Of a stretch of 5,068 nucleotides of DNA, positions 1-5,068 are shown one piece after another (position 1 is the first letter of the stretch; each line of letters opens with the position of its first letter). Source of the DNA: Planctomycetaceae bacterium (GTDB lineage Bacteria > Planctomycetota > Planctomycetia > Planctomycetales > Planctomycetaceae); contig CANJZR010000318.1 in the NCBI GenBank assembly GCA_947479075.1, positions 1 to 5,068 of the forward strand, written 5' to 3'. The notes under the pieces are model-generated. The model was not told where the DNA came from and searched no databases. It saw nothing but the letters and a program-made list of their open reading frames with translations. The position numbers were made by a program, and so were the translations under genes.

Positions 1-236
1 AGGACGACGCGCAGCTGGGGACGAGTGATCATCGCATAGGCCGAAAAGGTCGGGACATCGCGCAAATACGCGAAACTCCCTGATACGGCATTAGTCTCTC
101 AAAAGTTGGGAAAAGTGATAGATGAATTCAGTGGCCCAGAGAGTCTTGGAGAGTGGGCGTCTGATTCAAAAGCGACCGTGGTGATATGTCGCTACTCACG
201 GAACGATCAGCCGCATGGGCGAAGCAAACGTCTCGG
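1..236. other. left-edge region without a supported gene
   Basis: This stretch follows the stop codon of the minus-strand DUF1552 gene and runs to the window edge. Every frame here is either short or enters the DUF1552 gene antisense. One minus-strand frame stays open from a stop near position 104 to the left edge, but it has no convincing start or ribosome site and too few residues to judge. I see only a weak hairpin at 171-193, listed separately. Confidence 0.5.
171..193 (-). terminator. weak intrinsic terminator candidate after the DUF1552 gene
   Basis: Read on the minus strand, AGCGAC pairs with GTCGCT (6 bp) around an 11-base loop. A short run of Ts begins at the end of the 3' arm. It lies about 44 bases beyond the stop codon of the DUF1552 gene, a sensible place for transcription to end. 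The stem is short and the T-run is only four bases including the last paired one, so this is a possibility rather than a firm call. Confidence 0.3.
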
Positions 237-1577
237 TCAGACCTTCAGTCCCGCCAGCCGACCGCTGCTGTCGCCGAGGGACTCAATCTTGGCCCCGACG
301 CGGTCCAGTAATGAGAGGAACAGGTTCGTCATGGGCGTGCCGTTTTCGTACTTGATATGGCGACCCGTATCGATGGTTCCGCCCGCCCGACCCGCCATCA
401 GCAGCGGCAGGTCGTCATGGTTATGGCGATTCCCGTCACCGATTCCACTGCCGTAAATAATCATCGTATTGTCGAGCAGTGTCCCCTCCCCTTCGCGGAC
501 TTCTTTCATCCGCCCCAGGATGTAAGCCAGCTGTTCAATGTGGAACCGGTTGATCTTGCGAAGCTGTTCGAGCTTCTCTTCCTTGCTCTCGTGGTGGGAG
601 AGTTCGTGGTGTCCGCTGTTGATCCCGATCTCGGTGTAGTTGCGGTTACTGCCTTCGTTGGCGAAGACCAGCGTCGACACGCGAGTGGTGTCGGTCTGGA
701 AGGCTAGCACCATCAGGTCGCCCAGCAGCATGACATGCTCCGAGAACTTCGACGGGATTCCGGCTGGCTTCTTCGACTGAATCTCGGCGTGGTTCGCCTG
801 CTGGCTGGACTTGGCGATTCGCAGTTCCAGTTCACGCACAGCTGTCAGGTACTCGTCGAGTTTTCGCCGGTCTGATCCGCCGAGTTGGGCGTGGAGTTTC
901 CGTGCGTCGTCGTTCACGAAATCGAGGACACTTTTGTTGTACTTAATCCGTCGCTGGCGGGCGGCTTCACTCTCGCCGGGACGGCCATTCGAGAAGAGAC
1001 GCTCGAAGACCAGCTTCGGGTCAACTTCCTTCGGGACCGGCTGGGACTCGGACTTCCAGGCAATATTCGAGGAATACGCACAGCTGTAGCCTGAGTCGCA
1101 GTTCCCAGCCATGGCGGCGGGGTCGCAACCGAGTTCCAGAGAGGCGAAACGAGTGTGCTTGGCCAGTTCCATCGCAGCCAGCTGATCGACCGAGACGCCC
1201 GCCCGGATGTCGGCTCCATTGGTCTTGCGAGCTTGCGTCCCGGTGAGGAACGTCGCGAGCGCGCGGGCGTGGTCGCCGGGACCATCCCCGTTGGCACAGG
1301 CCTTCTGCTGGGTCAGGCCGGTCAAGATGTTAAAGCTGTCTTTGAATGGCTGGAGGGGTTCGAGAGTCCATGGGAGTTCATACCCTGCCCCCTCGGTCGT
1401 GGGGGTCCAGGTCTGCATATGGACCCCATTGGGCACATACATGAACGCCATGCGCACGGGCGCGGCAGCCGGAACCTCCCCGGCGATGAGATGCTGTCCC
1501 CCCATCGATTCCAGGAGCGGGAGCGCCAGCGAAACACCAAGTCCCTTGAGCATCGTGCGTCGAGAGAGTGGTCGCAT
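237..1577 (-). CDS. DUF1552 domain-containing protein, Tat-exported
   Basis: This is a full-length member of the DUF1552 family (446 residues, about the usual length), abundant in Planctomycetota and of unproven biochemical function. The N-terminus carries a twin-arginine signal: SRRTMLKG at residues 5-12, then a short hydrophobic stretch to about residue 22, so export in folded form is expected. Family hallmarks follow in order: YVPNGVH (47-53), GDHARALATFLTG (101-113), SVDQLAA (129-135), a Cys-containing block GNCDSGYSCAYSSNIAWKS (158-176), HHELSHHE (323-330) and GTPMTN (413-418) near the C-terminus. The ATG is preceded by AAGAGG (1585-1590) at seven bases, which together with the Tat motif fixes the start. 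DUF1552 genes in this phylum are commonly paired with DUF1592/DUF1585 cytochrome-like genes. None lies directly upstream here; the downstream side is outside the window. Family assignment is secure; the molecular role is not known. Confidence 0.95.
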   Translation of the reverse strand: MRPLSRRTMLKGLGVSLALPLLESMGGQHLIAGEVPAAAPVRMAFMYVPNGVHMQTWTPTTEGAGYELPWTLEPLQPFKDSFNILTGLTQQKACANGDGPGDHARALATFLTGTQARKTNGADIRAGVSVDQLAAMELAKHTRFASLELGCDPAAMAGNCDSGYSCAYSSNIAWKSESQPVPKEVDPKLVFERLFSNGRPGESEAARQRRIKYNKSVLDFVNDDARKLHAQLGGSDRRKLDEYLTAVRELELRIAKSSQQANHAEIQSKKPAGIPSKFSEHVMLLGDLMVLAFQTDTTRVSTLVFANEGSNRNYTEIGINSGHHELSHHESKEEKLEQLRKINRFHIEQLAYILGRMKEVREGEGTLLDNTMIIYGSGIGDGNRHNHDDLPLLMAGRAGGTIDTGRHIKYENGTPMTNLFLSLLDRVGAKIESLGDSSGRLAGLKV

Positions 1578-1896
1578 GGAAAAGCCTCTTGGAGATGGGT
1601 TTCGGAGGTTCAGCCCGAGCAGCTTGAATCAATGCGCGCCAGATGCAGTGAACAACTGGCCGCACTACGCATCAATTGTAACCAATGAGTTTCCGGGGGA
1701 CGAGAGATGCTGGCAAACTGGCACTGGTTTCGGGGGGATTTGCGTGGGATTTCCGGATTACAGGTCGAGGTGGATTGCGACGAATTGTCTGCTCACTGTC
1801 GACGGCTGAATGGCAGACAGCCTCGTGAAAGTCATTAGTCGTTCAGGGAGTGAAGTTTGCAACTCCCGAGACGGATGGATGAGGTGGAATTCTGAC
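1578..1896. other. 319-base intergenic region between two minus-strand genes
   Basis: It holds the ribosome binding site of the DUF1552 gene (AAGAGG on the minus strand, 1585-1590) and presumably its promoter, but I found no convincing -35/-10 pair. Frames on both strands are shadows running in from the flanking genes. Near the DUF1559 stop there are small inverted repeats: GGGAGT/ACTCCC at 1846-1867 and GGCTG/CAGCC at 1804-1822, with an alternative pairing CTGTC/GACAG at 1796-1820. None is followed by a T-run on the minus strand, so whether the two genes are co-transcribed stays open. Confidence 0.5.
1846..1867 (-). repeat. small inverted repeat downstream of the DUF1559 gene
   Basis: GGGAGT (1846-1851) and ACTCCC (1862-1867) form a 6-bp stem around a 10-base loop, 30 bases past the DUF1559 stop codon in the direction of its transcription. 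No T-run follows on the minus strand. It could slow decay or aid termination, but an intrinsic terminator is not supported. Confidence 0.3.
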
Positions 1897-2727
1897 CTAG
1901 AAGGAGGCGTTATCGCCGTCTGCGGCAGTTCCCAGGGCGGTGTAGATTTTGGAGTCGATTTGAGCGCTGAGGAATCGAACGGAACCATCTCCAAATGCGA
2001 ACTGGGCACCTCCGGCGTGGCGGCTGGAGAAGCAGTCCGAGCCCCGGTTGATCAGGTGGAGTTCGTTGGCGGGGACGTACGGAATGGAGTTGAAAACATA
2101 GAGATCCACTTCGGCGATCATCCCAATCCAACTGGAAGTAAAGGCCAGTGATGAGGACGTGCGCGGCTGGTGGATTCGTTCACCGACCATCAATGTTTGA
2201 GAGAGTCCGTCGGTCACGTCCCGAAAACGGACATTCGACATGGCTGACAGCATCGCCGTGACTCCGGCGTAGTTCCCGGTGGAAACGATGGCGTTCGCAT
2301 GTCCGGGGAGTTCAACATCAATCGCCGACTCCATGGGATCGGACGCACACTTCCAGAGTGGGATGGGGGTAGAGATCCTGGAGCGGTTCTCGTTGACGGC
2401 AGTCCCGATATTGAAGTCGAGAGTGTTATACAAAGCCCCCTGATCGATCTGAGGCAGGATCATGGCTCCCCACCCCCATCCGGAAAGCGTCGCGAATGAC
2501 GGGCCGATCACGTAGCTTCCCGAGGGGAGTACGTTCTTTTGTTCGTGGTAGGAATGCAGCGCCAGAGCGAGTTGTTTGAGGTTGTTATGGCACGCCGATT
2601 TTCTGGCAGCTTCGCGGGCTGACTGGACCGCAGGCAGAATCAACGCCACCAGCAAGCCGATGATCGCGATCACGACCAACAACTCGATGAGCGTGAACGC
2701 CCGCTGTATCCCGCTAGCCAGTCTCAC
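1897..2727 (-). CDS. DUF1559 domain-containing protein (prepilin-like, H-X9-DG type)
   Basis: This is a pseudopilin-like protein of the DUF1559 family, strongly expanded in Planctomycetota. Residues 1-10 form a short basic leader. A prepilin peptidase site lies at A10|F11, followed by FTLIELLVVIAIIGLL with the conserved Glu at +5 (E15). The family helix continues as LPAVQSAREAARKSACHNNLKQLALALHSYHE (in two parts, 31-50 and 51-62). Other family marks are GWGWG (83-87), LPQIDQGALY (91-100), CASDP (127-131), NYAGV (152-156) and DVTDGLSQTLMVGER (170-184). H237-X9-D247-G248 matches the prepilin-associated H-X9-DG C-terminal motif. At 276 residues it is slightly short for the family but complete at both ends. 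The position before cleavage is Ala rather than the usual Gly. The start is GTG: an in-frame TGA lies just upstream with no ATG between. No secretion or pilus genes are adjacent, as is usual for these scattered paralogues. The cellular role is unproven. Confidence 0.95.
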   Translation of the reverse strand: MRLASGIQRAFTLIELLVVIAIIGLLVALILPAVQSAREAARKSACHNNLKQLALALHSYHEQKNVLPSGSYVIGPSFATLSGWGWGAMILPQIDQGALYNTLDFNIGTAVNENRSRISTPIPLWKCASDPMESAIDVELPGHANAIVSTGNYAGVTAMLSAMSNVRFRDVTDGLSQTLMVGERIHQPRTSSSLAFTSSWIGMIAEVDLYVFNSIPYVPANELHLINRGSDCFSSRHAGGAQFAFGDGSVRFLSAQIDSKIYTALGTAADGDNASF

Positions 2728-2735
2728 TTGAAGGT

Positions 2736-2741
2736 CTCCCC
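2736..2741 (-). promoter_or_regulatory. ribosome binding site deciding the GTG start of the DUF1559 gene
   Basis: GGGGAG on the minus strand ends eight bases before the GTG at 2727-2725. An in-frame TGA lies a few codons further upstream with no ATG in between, so this site and the GTG together define the start. The resulting 10-residue basic leader fits prepilin peptidase processing. Confidence 0.75.
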
Positions 2742-2775
2742 GGTCATATCATGATTGAGTAATTTCGAAGAGTAG

Positions 2776-2807
2776 GTCAGGCTGAGAGGGGATGCAATGG
2801 GCCTGAC
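2776..2807 (-). repeat. inverted repeat in the DUF1559 5' leader
   Basis: GTCAGGC (2776-2782) and GCCTGAC (2801-2807) are perfect 7-base complements separated by 18 bases. The repeat sits about 50-80 bases ahead of the DUF1559 GTG. It could be a leader hairpin or a spaced operator for a dimeric regulator. A 7-bp match in this much sequence can also arise by chance. Confidence 0.3.
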
Positions 2808-2894
2808 AATAAGCGGACTGTTACTCGTCCCCTGCCGATTGAGCGAACTACCGGTACGATCTACAGGGATGGACAATTTCTAAGAATTTTTGAA

Positions 2895-2905
2895 TAAACG
2901 GTTTA
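2895..2905. repeat. short palindrome TAAAC-G-GTTTA
   Basis: Five-base arms flank a single central base in the AT-rich stretch, about 43 bases upstream of the -35 box of the rightward promoter. The position would suit a regulator or UP-like element, but the arms are short and the match may be accidental. Confidence 0.2.
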
Positions 2906-2947
2906 CTGATTTGATTAGTAGTGACGTATTTAGATAGACGTGGAAAT

Positions 2948-2976
2948 TTGACATCACTCCCGGGTGGTTGTACAGT
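2948..2976 (+). promoter_or_regulatory. sigma70-type promoter for the small secreted-protein gene
   Basis: A perfect -35 box TTGACA (2948-2953) is followed by exactly 17 bases and then TACAGT (2971-2976), which matches four of six -10 consensus positions including the first two and the last. The region just upstream is AT-rich. Transcription would begin near 2983 and give a leader of roughly 105 bases before the coding region. The match is good by the general bacterial standard; planctomycete promoters may deviate from it. Confidence 0.6.
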
Positions 2977-3079
2977 CTGGGCTGGTCAGGAGGGATGTTC
3001 AACCCCTCGAACTGGATCTGGCTAATTTAGCGATGGATCACCCTTGGCCGTAACGTTCGGTCTCCTCTTTGAATTTCTT

Positions 3080-3083
3080 GGAG
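3080..3083 (+). promoter_or_regulatory. ribosome binding site before two tandem ATG codons
   Basis: GGAG lies four bases before the ATG at 3088 and seven bases before the ATG at 3091. The second spacing is the more usual one, so translation may really begin at 3091. The two choices differ by one methionine and do not affect the signal peptide. Confidence 0.55.
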
Positions 3084-3087
3084 CAGT

Positions 3088-3507
3088 ATGATGAAGGTTC
3101 AACCTATGCGTCGGATGAAAGCAGTACTGAGCACTCTGTGCATTGCAGGATTGCTTCTTGCAACTGTTGTTGAAGGGGCTGTGATTGTTCAACGCAACTT
3201 TGAAGTGAATTTTCCTGGTATCGATAGTTTGGGCAACCTGGACTACAATCATCAGGTGATCTCCACACGGAGCGTCGCATTCTTCAATACTAGAAACAAT
3301 CGTGCGATTATGCATGCGACGGCAGCGTGTGTGCCGAATCAGTCGGGCCGTGCTCAGGTTTATGTGGATTCTGGAAACACTGTTTATCCAGTTCCCGAAC
3401 TTAATGTGCTTTTCCAGACGAACTACGGTGTGTACGGTGTGACCAAGCGTGGTCTCGCGGCGCTGTACGCCAGTGGGAGGATCGTGCCCGGCTATACCGT
3501 TCCATAG
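3088..3507 (+). CDS. small secreted protein of unknown function
   Basis: I do not recognise this 139-residue protein. It begins with a standard Sec signal peptide: basic residues at 3, 8, 9 and 11, then a hydrophobic core from about residue 12 to 28. A plausible signal peptidase I site lies after VEG (E29-G30|A31). Cys18 lies inside the core but lacks a lipobox, so it is probably not a lipoprotein. The mature part, about 109 residues, is rich in Asn, Val, Tyr and Thr, has a single Cys (C81), and reads like short beta strands. Start choice lies between the adjacent ATGs at 3088 and 3091; the latter is better spaced from GGAG. The gene is AT-richer than its neighbours: 51 of 120 bases at 3181-3300 are G or C, against 33 and 39 of 60 in two stretches of the DUF1552 gene. 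It has its own promoter and a strong terminator, so it is probably transcribed alone. No function is inferred beyond export. Confidence 0.8.
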   Translation: MMKVQPMRRMKAVLSTLCIAGLLLATVVEGAVIVQRNFEVNFPGIDSLGNLDYNHQVISTRSVAFFNTRNNRAIMHATAACVPNQSGRAQVYVDSGNTVYPVPELNVLFQTNYGVYGVTKRGLAALYASGRIVPGYTVP

Positions 3508-3520
3508 TCTGTTGATTGCA

Positions 3521-3538
3521 GAGCAATGCATGTTGCTC
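3521..3538 (+). repeat. small hairpin in the 3' untranslated region
   Basis: GAGCAA (3521-3526) pairs with TTGCTC (3533-3538) around TGCATG. It lies 13 bases after the stop codon of the small secreted-protein gene and just ahead of the main terminator. Without a T-run it is not a terminator itself; it may stabilise the 3' end of the message. Confidence 0.4.
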
Positions 3539-3553
3539 CGTTCAAGACACTCG

Positions 3554-3587
3554 ACGCGGTCTGTTGGATATGCAGACCGCGTTTTTT
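3554..3587 (+). terminator. intrinsic terminator of the small secreted-protein gene
   Basis: ACGCGGTCTG (3554-3563) is fully complementary to CAGACCGCGT (3573-3582). This gives a GC-rich stem of nine to ten base pairs with a nine-base loop, followed directly by six Ts (3582-3587). It sits 46 bases past the stop codon at 3507. This is a textbook rho-independent terminator and separates this gene from the next one at 3651. It lacks a T-run on the opposite side, so it acts rightward only. Confidence 0.9.
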
Positions 3588-3650
3588 GTTTCCTGCACCT
3601 CCTGTGATCACGTTGGTATTGATCGTCATTGATTTGTCGAGGTACGGCTC

Positions 3651-4139
3651 ATGCGAAAGTGGATCATCACGGCGCTGATCATGGCGTTGGTTGTGGGGGG
3701 GTATTTGCTGTCTCGACCGCGGATTGACTTCCGAGACTTCGCCGACAAAGTCGTCGAGCAGGACTGGCTGGTGAATCTCAAGAAAGTCGACGCCATCGAG
3801 TTTCTGGATGGCGGAGGGAACTTTGCCGATCACGAAGCCAGTCGGGGCAAGGATCTGGATAAGAACATCGTACGCCCTCTGGTGAACCGACTGAAGACGG
3901 ACGCGCAGCTGGAGGTCATCGCCGTCATCGATCAACAACCCAATCGGGCAATCTCCATGGCAGCCCGGCTACCCGAAGATCGTGAACGATTGCTGCTAGT
4001 CAAGCGGATTATCAAGGACGCGGATGATGCCTTTCCCGGAGTCATCCTGCGCCAGTACGGTTATCATTGGATGTATTTTGAGGTGCTGGACGAGATGACT
4101 GCCAAACAGTTGCACGCCGAAGAGGTCGTGGAGGAGTGA
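3651..4139 (+). CDS. hypothetical membrane-anchored protein, one N-terminal helix
   Basis: I do not recognise this 162-residue protein. Residues 4-20 (from W4 to L20) form one hydrophobic helix preceded by Arg-Lys and followed by Ser-Arg-Pro, so it is either a membrane anchor or an uncleaved signal. The positive-inside rule puts the remaining 140 residues outside the cytoplasm. That part is charged, alternating Asp/Glu with Arg/Lys, and appears to be a small mixed alpha/beta domain. A hydrophobic strand LEVIAVID is followed by a helix-like stretch RERLLLVKRIIKDADDAF. The tail is acidic (EEVVEE). There is no Cys and no motif I can tie to a known enzyme. The ATG is preceded by GAGG (3639-3642) at eight bases, which supports the start. 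The gene follows a strong terminator by about 60 bases and so needs its own promoter, which I could not identify. The next gene on the same strand starts 151 bases downstream. Confidence 0.75.
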   Translation: MRKWIITALIMALVVGGYLLSRPRIDFRDFADKVVEQDWLVNLKKVDAIEFLDGGGNFADHEASRGKDLDKNIVRPLVNRLKTDAQLEVIAVIDQQPNRAISMAARLPEDRERLLLVKRIIKDADDAFPGVILRQYGYHWMYFEVLDEMTAKQLHAEEVVEE

Positions 4140-4200
4140 GGCCGGCGTGGCGTTCGTCTGCAAGAAACGACCGCCAGTTCTGTGATGTATGCGTATTGGT

Positions 4201-4217
4201 CTCCGATCCGATCGGAG
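4201..4217. promoter_or_regulatory. perfect 17-bp palindrome, operator candidate
   Basis: CTCCGATC-C-GATCGGAG has two perfect 8-base arms around one central base. It lies 73 bases ahead of the beta-propeller ATG and one base upstream of a promoter-like ATGACA box. As RNA it could fold into a 7-bp stem with a three-base loop, but no T-run follows, so termination is unlikely. Perfect symmetry and position suit binding of a dimeric regulator. No regulator gene is visible nearby. Confidence 0.5.
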
Positions 4218-4218
4218 T

Positions 4219-4247
4219 ATGACACCGCGCCAGACGATTGTTATTCT
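4219..4247 (+). promoter_or_regulatory. promoter candidate for the beta-propeller gene
   Basis: ATGACA (4219-4224) matches five of six -35 positions. It is followed by 17 bases and TATTCT (4242-4247), which matches four of six -10 positions. Transcription would start near 4254, giving a leader of about 37 bases. The palindrome at 4201-4217 sits immediately upstream of the -35 box. The match is moderate; the gene could also be read through from the gene at 3651. Confidence 0.4.
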
Positions 4248-4290
4248 TTACCGCAACGTCCTCCGACTTGTCCTGAATGGGAACAGAACA

Positions 4291-5068
4291 ATGAACCGTC
4301 GCACATTTATCGCAGCTGCGGGATTTGCGGTCATCGCAACGAGTTCGCTGACGGCGGCGGAGCCGGTGAAGCACCGGATTCTCGCAGCTGACAAGGGGCA
4401 TATCTGTATCGTCAGCGGCGAGGGATGCGTCGAATGGGAGTCCCCCTGTGCTGGGGATGTCCACGATCTCAGTCTGCTGCCCAATGGGAACATTCTCTTT
4501 CCCATGAGCAGTACCGAGGTCGTCGAGATGAATCCGAACCGCGAGGTTGTCTGGCGTTACACCTCGAAGGCCAAAGAGGGGTATAACGATCCGGTCGAGG
4601 TCCATGCGTTCCAGCGGTTGGAAGATGGTCGAACGTTGATCGCCGAGAGCGGGAATTGCCGTCTGATCGAAGTGGATGGCACCGGAAAAATCAGCAAGGT
4701 GGTTCCGCTGACGGTCGAGAATCCTCACCATCACCGCGACACCCGGATGGTCCGTAAGCTGAAAAATGGGCACTATCTCGTCTGCCACGAAGCAGACGGG
4801 ACGGTGCGGGAGTATGACGCCGACGCCAAGGTCGTCTGGAGTTACAAGCTGGATCTGGCGGGGCGGCCTCGCAGCCCGGGTCACGGTCCCGAAGGGCACG
4901 GGACGGAGGTCTATGGAGCGATACGCCTGGAGAATGGCAATACACTGATCGCTGCCGGGAACGGAAACCGTGTGATCGAAGTCTCTCCCGCCGGGGAGAT
5001 CGTCTGGTCCATCGATCAGACGGAGCTGCCGGGGATCACGCTCGCCTGGGTCACCTCTTTGCATGCTC
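4291..5068 (+). CDS. Tat-exported beta-propeller protein, 3' end beyond window
   Basis: The frame is open from ATG 4291 to the window edge (259 residues seen, no stop), so the C-terminus is missing. The N-terminus is a twin-arginine signal, NRRTFIA at residues 2-8, then an Ala-rich hydrophobic segment, with likely cleavage after TAA at residue 23. The rest is a repeat protein: L-x-[ND]-G-x-x-L occurs at 63-69, 110-116, 157-163 and 213-219. Each is followed 16-17 residues later by a Glu that opens the next strand (E79, E127, E174, E230), usually leading to VVW or IVW (W88, W183, W239). This spacing of 47-56 residues per unit is that of propeller blades. H58-D59 just before LLPNGN recalls the arylsulfotransferase-like propellers, while general annotation would be PQQ-like or beta-propeller. 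No catalytic residue can be assigned. A weak ribosome site GGGA (4279-4282) precedes the ATG by eight bases. The role is probably periplasmic; the substrate is unknown. Confidence 0.88.
   Translation, partial: MNRRTFIAAAGFAVIATSSLTAAEPVKHRILAADKGHICIVSGEGCVEWESPCAGDVHDLSLLPNGNILFPMSSTEVVEMNPNREVVWRYTSKAKEGYNDPVEVHAFQRLEDGRTLIAESGNCRLIEVDGTGKISKVVPLTVENPHHHRDTRMVRKLKNGHYLVCHEADGTVREYDADAKVVWSYKLDLAGRPRSPGHGPEGHGTEVYGAIRLENGNTLIAAGNGNRVIEVSPAGEIVWSIDQTELPGITLAWVTSLHA

Larger units (their letters stand above)
2728..3087. other. divergent intergenic region, 360 bases, AT-rich centre
   Basis: This region separates the minus-strand DUF1559 gene from the plus-strand secreted-protein gene and must hold control signals for both. 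Its centre (about 2878-2950) is conspicuously AT-rich. Visible signals are the DUF1559 ribosome site, an inverted repeat in its 5' leader (2776-2807), a short palindrome (2895-2905), a sigma70-like promoter pointing right (2948-2976) and the ribosome site at 3080. I saw no promoter for the DUF1559 direction that beats chance. No coding frame or RNA gene is supported. Confidence 0.6.

Noticed and set aside
1..104. Minus-strand frame open to the left edge
   Set aside because: Only about 30 codons are visible, without a good start or ribosome site; it could be the beginning of a gene outside the window, but it cannot be supported.
106..456. Plus-strand frame of 116 codons at the left end
   Set aside because: More than half of it is antisense to the conserved C-terminus of the DUF1552 protein and the rest has no motif or ribosome site.
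1155..1809. Overlapping plus-strand frames of 177 and 200 codons
   Set aside because: Antisense to the highly conserved N-terminal half of the DUF1552 protein; low-complexity Arg/Ser/Pro-rich translations without a ribosome site.
3127..3144. Possible lipoprotein signal at Cys18 of the small secreted protein
   Set aside because: The residues before the Cys (S-T-L) do not form a lipobox, and the Cys lies in the middle of the hydrophobic core rather than at its end.
3022..3938. Two minus-strand frames (3022-3531 and 3492-3938)
   Set aside because: Both are antisense to better supported plus-strand genes with ribosome sites and signal or membrane segments. They cross the terminator and show no motif.
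4196..4223. Alternative promoter TTGGTC-16-TATGAC around the palindrome
   Set aside because: The -35 box matches only three of six positions and the spacer is 16 bases; the ATGACA-17-TATTCT pair just downstream scores better.
4042..5064. Long open frame of 340 codons on the minus strand
   Set aside because: It lies antisense to the propeller gene, which shows a Tat signal and regular repeats, and to the end of the 3651 gene. The translation has no recognisable domain and is rich in Arg, Pro and Asp as expected for an antisense shadow.
1..5068. Mobile element, CRISPR array, tRNA/rRNA or defence system
   Set aside because: No transposase or integrase motif, no regularly spaced direct repeats, no cloverleaf-like sequence and no toxin-antitoxin-like pair was seen on either strand.

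Overview
The window looks like ordinary chromosome of a planctomycete (Planctomycetota). Two lineage-typical paralogue families sit side by side on the minus strand. One is a Tat-exported DUF1552 protein. The other is a DUF1559 protein with a type IV prepilin-like N-terminus and a C-terminal H-X9-DG motif. A Tat-exported beta-propeller protein and two small exported or membrane-anchored proteins of unknown function also fit that group. Base composition is moderately GC-rich, with a clearly AT-richer island around the small gene at 3088-3507. I cannot name the genus.

Layout. Positions 1-236 hold no supported gene, only a weak terminator-like hairpin behind the DUF1552 gene. The DUF1552 gene (237-1577, minus) and the DUF1559 gene (1897-2727, minus, GTG start) are separated by 319 bases. 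A 360-base AT-rich divergent intergenic region (2728-3087) follows, carrying a good sigma70-type promoter pointing right. That promoter reads into a 139-residue secreted orphan protein (3088-3507), closed by a textbook intrinsic terminator (3554-3587). Next come a 162-residue protein with one N-terminal membrane anchor (3651-4139) and a 151-base gap with a perfect 17-bp palindrome abutting a promoter candidate. Last is a Tat-exported beta-propeller protein (4291 onward) that runs off the right edge without a stop codon.

How the genes relate. All five products appear to be exported or membrane-anchored, but nothing shows that they form one pathway. The transcriptional signals suggest several separate small units rather than one operon. 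The small secreted gene, with its own promoter and terminator, is the best delimited. I found no mobile element, CRISPR array, RNA gene, toxin-antitoxin pair or defence system. The items most worth a second look are the self-contained unit for the small secreted protein, the palindrome-promoter arrangement before the beta-propeller gene, and the beta-propeller gene itself, which a longer antisense reading frame could easily hide.
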